Source: JBFEUI01 sp041547565 (lineage in GTDB: Bacteria; Pseudomonadota; Gammaproteobacteria; Thiohalomonadales; Thiohalomonadaceae). From it: DNA of 26,176 bases. Under the pieces are notes generated by a model. The model ran no database searches. It was not told the DNA's origin and saw only the letters and a program-made list of their open reading frames with translations. Position numbers and translations under genes: made by a program. Positions 21,461 through 26,176 of the stretch are shown here, piece after piece; the stretch's first letter is position 1, and every line of letters begins with the position of its first letter. The stretch spans positions 1-26,176 of the forward strand of contig JBFEUI010000033.1 of NCBI GenBank assembly GCA_041547565.1, given 5' to 3'.

Positions 21461-22405
21461 TTGAACGACACGATTGATTCACCACCTGTTATCTTCCTGA
21501 TGGGCCCGACCGCAGCCGGTAAGACGGATTTGGCCGTATCGCTTGTTGAACGCCTGGATTGCGACATCATTAGCGTCGATTCGGCGATGATCTACCGTGC
21601 CATGGACATAGGCACCGCCAAACCCGACGCACAAACGCTGGCGCGTGCGCCGCACAGGCTGATCGATTTTCTCGACCCGGCGGAGGCCTATTCCGCCGCG
21701 GCTTTTCGCCAGGATGCCCTGCGGGAGATCGATGACATCATCGCCGCAGGGCGCACACCACTGCTGGCCGGCGGCACCATGCTCTACTATCGGGCGTTGC
21801 AATACGGGATGTCCGAACTCCCCTCGGCCGACCCCGATATTCGTGAACAACTGGAGGCAGAGGCCAGGCGCTCGGGCTGGGAGGCGCTGCACGAGCGCCT
21901 GGCGCAGGTCGACCCGCAGGCCGCACAGCGTATTCACCCCAATGACCCGCAACGCCTGCAACGGGCGCTGGAGGTATATGCGATTACAGGCCGTCCAATG
22001 TCGGAGCACTGGGCGGAGCAGCGCAAACAGGCCTTTCCCCATCCTCTGGTAAAGCTGGTGGTTGCGCCCGCCGAGCGCAGCGTGTTGCATGAGCGCATCG
22101 AGCGGCGCTTCCAGCAGATGCTGCAGCAGGGCTTTATAGAGGAGGTGGAACGCCTCTATCGGCGTGGTGACCTTCACCTGGACAAGCCGTCAATGCGCTG
22201 TGTGGGCTACCGTCAGGTATGGCAATACCTGGCTGGTGAACTTGAGTTCGAGCAAATGGTGGAAAGGGCGATCATCGCGACACGGCAGCTTGCCAAACGT
22301 CAGTATACCTGGCTGCGCAGTGAAGCCGGGACCCACTGGCTTGATGCAATGGATGCAAATATCGTGGAAAAAGCCTTGAAAATCCTGAAAAAAAGCACAA
22401 GATAG
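21461..22405 (+). CDS. miaA: tRNA dimethylallyltransferase MiaA
   Basis: MiaA adds the isopentenyl group to A37 of tRNAs that read UNN codons, the first step of ms2i6A. The 314-aa product has Walker A GPTAAGKTD (15-23), ISVDSAMIYRAMDIGTAKP (37-55), the APHRLIDFLDP segment, LLAGGTMLYYRAL, and CVGYRQVW near the C-terminus. Length is normal. The start is taken as TTG at 21461, because the next in-frame ATG falls inside the P-loop strand and no ATG or GTG lies upstream in frame; a CTG at 21449 is the other option. A GGAGG at 21428-21432 is too far away to act on this start, so translation initiation may be weak. Confidence 0.95.
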   Translation: MNDTIDSPPVIFLMGPTAAGKTDLAVSLVERLDCDIISVDSAMIYRAMDIGTAKPDAQTLARAPHRLIDFLDPAEAYSAAAFRQDALREIDDIIAAGRTPLLAGGTMLYYRALQYGMSELPSADPDIREQLEAEARRSGWEALHERLAQVDPQAAQRIHPNDPQRLQRALEVYAITGRPMSEHWAEQRKQAFPHPLVKLVVAPAERSVLHERIERRFQQMLQQGFIEEVERLYRRGDLHLDKPSMRCVGYRQVWQYLAGELEFEQMVERAIIATRQLAKRQYTWLRSEAGTHWLDAMDANIVEKALKILKKSTR

Positions 22406-22419
22406 TAGGAAGTTGGTTA

Positions 22420-22467
22420 TAATTATCACTCAAACAAAGATAATTACAATTTAGTTCGACCTATAAT
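22420..22467 (+). promoter_or_regulatory. Candidate hfq promoter with upstream inverted repeat
   Basis: A perfect TATAAT lies at 22462-22467. Upstream, TAATTATC (22420-22427) and GATAATTA (22439-22446) are exact reverse complements with 11 bases between. If transcription starts near 22474, the repeat centre is near -41, overlapping a poor -35. That arrangement suits activation by a dimeric regulator. The 137-base miaA-hfq gap is AT-rich, which raises the chance of accidental matches. Confidence 0.4.
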
Positions 22468-22542
22468 TCATTTATTTTTCAATAGATTATGGCCTTTTTA
22501 GGTGCACGGCTTGTGCCGCATAATAACAAAAGGAGTAAAAAG

Positions 22543-22806
22543 ATGAGCAAAGGGCAAGCATTACAAGACCCGTTCCTCAATGCCTTGCGGAAAGAGCGAA
22601 TCCCGGTCTCGATCTACCTGGTCAACGGCATCAAACTCCAGGGACAAGTCGAGTCTTTTGATCAATTTGTCATTTTGCTGAAGAACTCGGTCAGCCAGAT
22701 GGTATACAAGCATGCCGTTTCCACCATCGTGCCCGCTCGTAATGTTCGTTTAACCCTCGGGGACGCCCCAACCTCTGATGCACCCAGCCCCGGTAACAGC
22801 TACTAG
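22543..22806 (+). CDS. hfq: RNA chaperone Hfq
   Basis: Hfq is a hexameric Sm-like protein that pairs small RNAs with mRNAs. The 87-aa product has QDPFLNALRKERIPVSIYL (8-26; Q8 and F42 line the U-binding site), NGIKLQGQVESFDQFVILLKN (Sm1) and YKHAVSTIVPAR (Sm2, with the Y55-K56-H57 motif). The C-terminal tail (about 73-87) is short compared with the 102-aa E. coli protein. The ATG at 22543 is fixed by AAAAGGAG at 22528-22535. An in-frame ATG at 22489 would add 18 unrelated residues. It is followed 38 bases later by hflX on the same strand. Confidence 0.98.
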   Translation: MSKGQALQDPFLNALRKERIPVSIYLVNGIKLQGQVESFDQFVILLKNSVSQMVYKHAVSTIVPARNVRLTLGDAPTSDAPSPGNSY

Positions 22807-22844
22807 TCTCACCCAGGCCGTTCACCGGACTCGCGGAGGCGCTG

Positions 22845-24128
22845 TTGTTTGAGCGTCCCAAGAGCGGTGAGCGCGCCGTTCTCGTACACCTGGAACTGCA
22901 GCAAGAGAGCGAACGCGAGGACCTGGAGGAATTCCGGGAACTGGTCGTCTCCGCCGGCGCTGAGCCGGTAGCCGTCGTCACGGGTGCGCGCAGGTATCCT
23001 GAACCGAAATATTTTGTCGGCAGTGGCAAGGCTGAGGAGATCCGTAGCCAGGTTGTTGCCGCGGAGGCCGATGTGGTGCTGGTCAATCACCCGCTGACGC
23101 CTGCTCAGGAACGTAACCTGGAGCGGCTGTTGCAGTGCCGGGTACTCGACCGTACCGGTCTTATCCTGGATATTTTTGCCCAGCGCGCCCGTTCCCATGA
23201 GGGTAAACTGCAGGTTGAACTGGCACAGCTGCGGCACCTCTCCACGCGCCTGGTCCGTGGCTGGACCCACCTGGAGAGGCAAAAAGGGGGGATCGGCCTG
23301 CGTGGCCCGGGCGAAACACAGCTCGAGTCGGACCGACGCCTGATTGGCGGGCGCATCAAGCAGCTCAACAAGCGTCTGGACAAGGTCAGGCATCAGCGCG
23401 AACAGAGCAGAAAGGCGCGACGCCGTGCCGAACTGCCGACCGTATCGCTGGTCGGTTATACCAATGCCGGAAAATCGACACTGTTTAACCGGCTGACCGA
23501 AGATGCGGTGTATGCCGCCGATCAGCTTTTTGCCACCCTTGATCCGACCCTGCGCCGTCTTGAGTTGCCCAACAGTGATATCGTGGTGTTGGCCGACACG
23601 GTTGGATTTATCCGCCATCTTCCCCATGATCTGGTAGAGGCCTTTCGTTCTACCCTGCAGGAGAGCCGTGATGCCGAGTTGCTGATGCATGTCATCGATG
23701 CCAGTGACGAGGAGAAAGGGGCAAAGATTGAGCAGGTGGAGTCGGTATTGGCGGAGATCGAGGCGGATGAGGTGCCGTTGATCGAGGTCTACAACAAGAT
23801 CGACCTGGTCGAACACGGCAAGCCACGGCTGGAACGTGATGAGCAGGGCAATATCCGGCGCGTCTATCTTTCTGCCGTCACCGGCGAAGGCATTGACTTG
23901 CTGCACCAGGCACTGGAGGAGTTTTTCCGTGGCGATAAGCGTCTGTGTCAGTTACGCCTGCCGCCTACCGCTGCGCGGCTGCGGGCGAGGCTTTACGAAC
24001 TGGCGCATGTGATAGATGAACACTATAACGATGAAGGGGACTGGTTGCTGGAAGTTGAAATCAGGGCCCATGAACTGGCCTACCTGCGTAAGCAGGAAGG
24101 TTATGCTGAATATCTGCCTCCGCTGTAA
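22845..24128 (+). CDS. hflX: GTPase HflX, ribosome-associated
   Basis: HflX is a ribosome-splitting GTPase that rescues stalled ribosomes after stress. The 427-aa product has the N-terminal HflX domain (about 10-135, with YFVGSGKAEEI and NHPLTPAQERNLE). The glycine-rich GGIGLRGPGETQLESDRR (148-165), a coiled linker (166-197) and the G domain follow: G1 GYTNAGKST (204-212), G3 DTVGF (251-255), G4 NKID (317-320). The start is TTG at 22845, preceded by GGAGG at 22835-22839 with a spacing of five bases; no ATG or GTG fits. Length and order next to hfq match E. coli. Confidence 0.96.
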   Translation: MFERPKSGERAVLVHLELQQESEREDLEEFRELVVSAGAEPVAVVTGARRYPEPKYFVGSGKAEEIRSQVVAAEADVVLVNHPLTPAQERNLERLLQCRVLDRTGLILDIFAQRARSHEGKLQVELAQLRHLSTRLVRGWTHLERQKGGIGLRGPGETQLESDRRLIGGRIKQLNKRLDKVRHQREQSRKARRRAELPTVSLVGYTNAGKSTLFNRLTEDAVYAADQLFATLDPTLRRLELPNSDIVVLADTVGFIRHLPHDLVEAFRSTLQESRDAELLMHVIDASDEEKGAKIEQVESVLAEIEADEVPLIEVYNKIDLVEHGKPRLERDEQGNIRRVYLSAVTGEGIDLLHQALEEFFRGDKRLCQLRLPPTAARLRARLYELAHVIDEHYNDEGDWLLEVEIRAHELAYLRKQEGYAEYLPPL

Positions 24129-24159
24129 CGATGAGGCGGACGTGTGTGTAAATATGTCA

Positions 24160-24193
24160 GCTTTCAGGCTAGAATCTGTCGCAGTCTGAAAGT
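24160..24193 (+). other. Hairpin between hflX and hflK
   Basis: CTTTCAGGCT (24161-24170) pairs with AGTCTGAAAG (24183-24192), with one G-U pair and a 12-base loop; an outer G-U pair extends it. No T-run follows, so it is not a typical terminator. It could be a processing site. TAGAAT at 24170-24175 inside it is a possible -10. The 100-base gap holds no ORF. Confidence 0.4.
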
Positions 24194-24228
24194 AGTCATA
24201 CAAACTATAGAAATAATTGGAGTTATCG

Positions 24229-25392
24229 ATGGCGTGGAATGAACCCGGCGGCTCCGGGGGCAAGGATCCCTGGGGCGGCGGTGGCCAGGACCAGGGGCCT
24301 CCCGATCTGGATGAGGTGGTGAAGAAACTGCAGGACAGGGTAAACCGCCTGTTCGGTGGTGGCGGCGGTGGTTCTCGTTCATCGGCGCCGTCCGGTTTTG
24401 GCTCTGGGGGCATCGGCCTGATTGCCGTGCTTGTCCTCATCGTCTGGGCACTATCCGGCATCTATATTGTCGACGAGGGTAAACGTGGCGTGGTGCTGCA
24501 GTTTGGCGCTTACAATGACACCACCATGCCCGGACCACACTGGTACCCGCGTTTTATCCAGTCGGTGACAAAGGTCGACGTCGATAATATCCGCTCCATC
24601 GAGTTGGGCTACCGCGCTGATGAGGCGCTGATGCTGACCCAGGACGAGAACATCATCGACATCAAGTTTGCCGTGCAGTACCAGGTGAAGGATGCCCGTC
24701 AGTACCTGTTTAACGTGCGTGATCCAGACGAGACTCTGCGCGAGGCAATGGAGAGCACGGTGCGCGAGGTGATCGGCAAGAACAAGATGGACTTCGTCAT
24801 CACGGGCGGTCGCACAGAGGTGGTTGATCGTGCCCAGCACATGCTGCAGGAGATCCTGGATCATTATCAGACTGGCTTGATGATTACCGAGTTGACCATG
24901 CAGGACGCCCAGCCGCCGCAACAGGTGCAGGGTGCCTTTGCCGATGCGGTCAAGGCGCGTGAGGACAAGGAGCGTATCGAGAACGAGGCCGAGGCCTATT
25001 CCAACGATATCCTGCCGAAGGCGCGCGGCCAGGCCGCACGTATTATCGAGGAGGCCAATGCCTACAAGTCACAGGTCATTGCCGAGGCCGAGGGTGTCAC
25101 CAGCCGCTTCCTTAGTGTACTGGCCGAGTACGAGAAGGCGCCCAGCGTGACCCGCCAGCGCCTCTATCTCGACTCCCTGGAATCTGTACTGGAGAAGAGC
25201 AGCAAGGTGCTGGTTGACACCAAGGGCGGTAACAACCTGCTCTATCTGCCGCTGGATAAACTGATGCTCCAAGGCTTAACAGAACCGACCTATAAGTCGC
25301 CGCAACTGCTCCCGGAGCGTGATACGACAGCCCGGAAACCTTCCACCGAGTCGCGTCTGCGCGAGAATCTGCGTCGAAGGGAGGTGCGCTAA
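24229..25392 (+). CDS. hflK: FtsH protease modulator HflK
   Basis: HflK is an SPFH/band-7 inner-membrane protein that forms a large cage with HflC around FtsH and limits its access to membrane substrates. The 387-aa product has a Gly-rich cytoplasmic N-terminus (PGGSGGKDPWGGGG and a six-Gly run at 43-48). One membrane segment spans about 62-80. The SPFH domain follows (about 82-250), starting VDEGKRGVVLQFG. A long Glu/Ala-rich helix (about 235-300) and a polar C-terminal tail finish the protein. The ATG at 24229 is supported by TTGGAG at 24217-24222. The stop codon overlaps the hflC ATG by one base (TAATG), indicating coupled translation. Confidence 0.96.
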   Translation: MAWNEPGGSGGKDPWGGGGQDQGPPDLDEVVKKLQDRVNRLFGGGGGGSRSSAPSGFGSGGIGLIAVLVLIVWALSGIYIVDEGKRGVVLQFGAYNDTTMPGPHWYPRFIQSVTKVDVDNIRSIELGYRADEALMLTQDENIIDIKFAVQYQVKDARQYLFNVRDPDETLREAMESTVREVIGKNKMDFVITGGRTEVVDRAQHMLQEILDHYQTGLMITELTMQDAQPPQQVQGAFADAVKAREDKERIENEAEAYSNDILPKARGQAARIIEEANAYKSQVIAEAEGVTSRFLSVLAEYEKAPSVTRQRLYLDSLESVLEKSSKVLVDTKGGNNLLYLPLDKLMLQGLTEPTYKSPQLLPERDTTARKPSTESRLRENLRRREVR

Positions 25393-26176
25393 TGGGTCGT
25401 TCTTCAACATTTATTATTATTCTGGTTGCGCTGGTGCTGTGGCTGGGCTCGATGTCCTTTTTTGTCGTCAACGAGCGTGAACTGGCCATCAAGTTCCGTC
25501 TGGGTGAATTTGACCGGGCAGACTATACGCCGGGTATCTACCCCAAGATTCCTTTCATCAACAACGTACGCAAGTTCGACAGTCGTATTCTGACGTTGGA
25601 CGCTGAGCCGGAACGCTATCTGACCAAGGAGAAGAAAAACGTCATCGTCGACTCCTTCGTCAAGTGGCGTATCAGCGATGTAAGCACCTATTACCGCACC
25701 ATGGCCGGTGACGAGCGCCGTGCCAACCTGCGTCTTGCCGCGGTGGTCAAGGACGGTTTGCGCAGTGAGTTCGGTAAGCGCACCATCCAGGAGGCGATCT
25801 CAGGGGAACGTGCCGAGATCATGGATATCATTACCAACCAGATCCGCCGTCAGTCCAAGGAGTTCGGTATCAAGGTGATCGATGTGCGCATCAAGCGCAT
25901 CGAATTGCCGGCCGAGGTGTCGAGTTCGGTGTACAGCAGGATGGAGGCCGAGCGTGCCCGTGTGGCCAAGGACCTGCGTTCACGGGGTTCTGAGGCGGCC
26001 GAGAGAATCCGTGCCGATGCCGACCGCCAGCGTACCGTTATTCTGGCCGAGGCCACGCGTGACGGCGAGCGGATTCGCGGTGAAGGCGATGGTAAGGCCT
26101 CCGAGATCTATGCCAAGGCCTTCGGCCAGGATGAGCAGTTCTATGCGCTGTACCGCAGTTTGAATGCCTACAAGAA
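25392..26176 (+). CDS. hflC: FtsH protease modulator HflC, 3' end outside window
   Basis: HflC is the partner of HflK in the periplasmic-facing SPFH cage that regulates FtsH. The 261 visible residues start MGRSSTFIIILVALVLWLGS, a signal-anchor membrane segment (about 7-25). The SPFH domain begins FFVVNERELAIKFRLGEF and includes YTPGIYPKIPF (45-55), FVKWRISD (89-96) and IKRIELPAEVS (169-179). A charged helix (SRMEAERARVAKDLRSRGSE and on) and AEATRDGERIRGEGDGKASEIY follow. The frame is still open at the right edge, so some 30-70 residues are probably missing. It overlaps the hflK stop by one base. Confidence 0.96.
   Translation, partial: MGRSSTFIIILVALVLWLGSMSFFVVNERELAIKFRLGEFDRADYTPGIYPKIPFINNVRKFDSRILTLDAEPERYLTKEKKNVIVDSFVKWRISDVSTYYRTMAGDERRANLRLAAVVKDGLRSEFGKRTIQEAISGERAEIMDIITNQIRRQSKEFGIKVIDVRIKRIELPAEVSSSVYSRMEAERARVAKDLRSRGSEAAERIRADADRQRTVILAEATRDGERIRGEGDGKASEIYAKAFGQDEQFYALYRSLNAYK

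Noticed and set aside
22809..23906. 365-aa ORF on the minus strand opposite hflX
   Set aside because: It lies entirely opposite a gene with full HflX motifs, has no recognisable family and has no ribosome binding site; it is an antisense shadow of GC-rich coding DNA.

Overview
This window looks like chromosomal DNA of a gammaproteobacterium. The main evidence is the block from 14972 to the right edge. It runs queG (minus), nnr, tsaE, an amiB-type amidase, mutL, miaA, hfq, hflX, hflK, hflC, which is the gene order of the Escherichia coli queG-hflC locus. An AsrA-type second Lon protease, as in Pseudomonas, agrees with this. The base composition is moderately GC-rich and the genes are tightly packed. 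I saw no tRNA, rRNA, insertion sequence, prophage gene or CRISPR array. Nothing in the window fixes the genus.

Layout. 1-563: 3' part of an unrecognised gene. 688-2552: adk, a strong terminator, then hemH with its own predicted promoter. 2705-7123: a four-gene Ser/Thr phosphosignalling cassette (CHASE2-TPR-like-kinase, PP2C phosphatase, two FHA proteins), preceded by an exact CRP-type half-site pair. 7150-9558 (minus): lon2/asrA-type protease. 9559-9850: an AT-rich divergent regulatory gap. 9851-10357: a Lys/Ala-rich histone-H1-like protein with an AT-hook-like motif and a strong terminator. 10474-12931 (minus): mobA-mobB-moeA for molybdenum cofactor. 13090-13713: nudF-type ADP-ribose pyrophosphatase. 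13767-13997: a 76-aa protein resembling flagellar rod/hook termini. 14104-16042 (minus): queG followed by a ketohexokinase-like PfkB kinase. 16062 to the end: nnr-tsaE-amiB-mutL-miaA-hfq-hflX-hflK-hflC, with hflC cut by the window edge.

How the genes work together. In the signalling cassette, an extracytoplasmic CHASE2 sensor would drive a cytoplasmic Hanks kinase. The phosphatase gene overlaps the kinase gene by four bases. The FHA proteins are the natural phosphothreonine readers, and both carry a similar short Thr-containing motif after their first FHA domain. No type VI secretion genes are present, so the output is unknown. This cassette is the best candidate here for a poorly described system. 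The right half is conserved housekeeping: queuosine and ms2i6A/t6A tRNA modification, NAD(P)HX repair, septal peptidoglycan cleavage, mismatch repair, sRNA chaperoning, ribosome rescue and FtsH regulation.

Other notable signals are a perfect 32-bp palindrome inside queG, a MutL whose endonuclease motif is present only as a degenerate remnant, a bacterial protein strikingly like animal ketohexokinase, a symmetrical -10-like element between queG and nnr, and inverted repeats upstream of the amidase gene and hfq.
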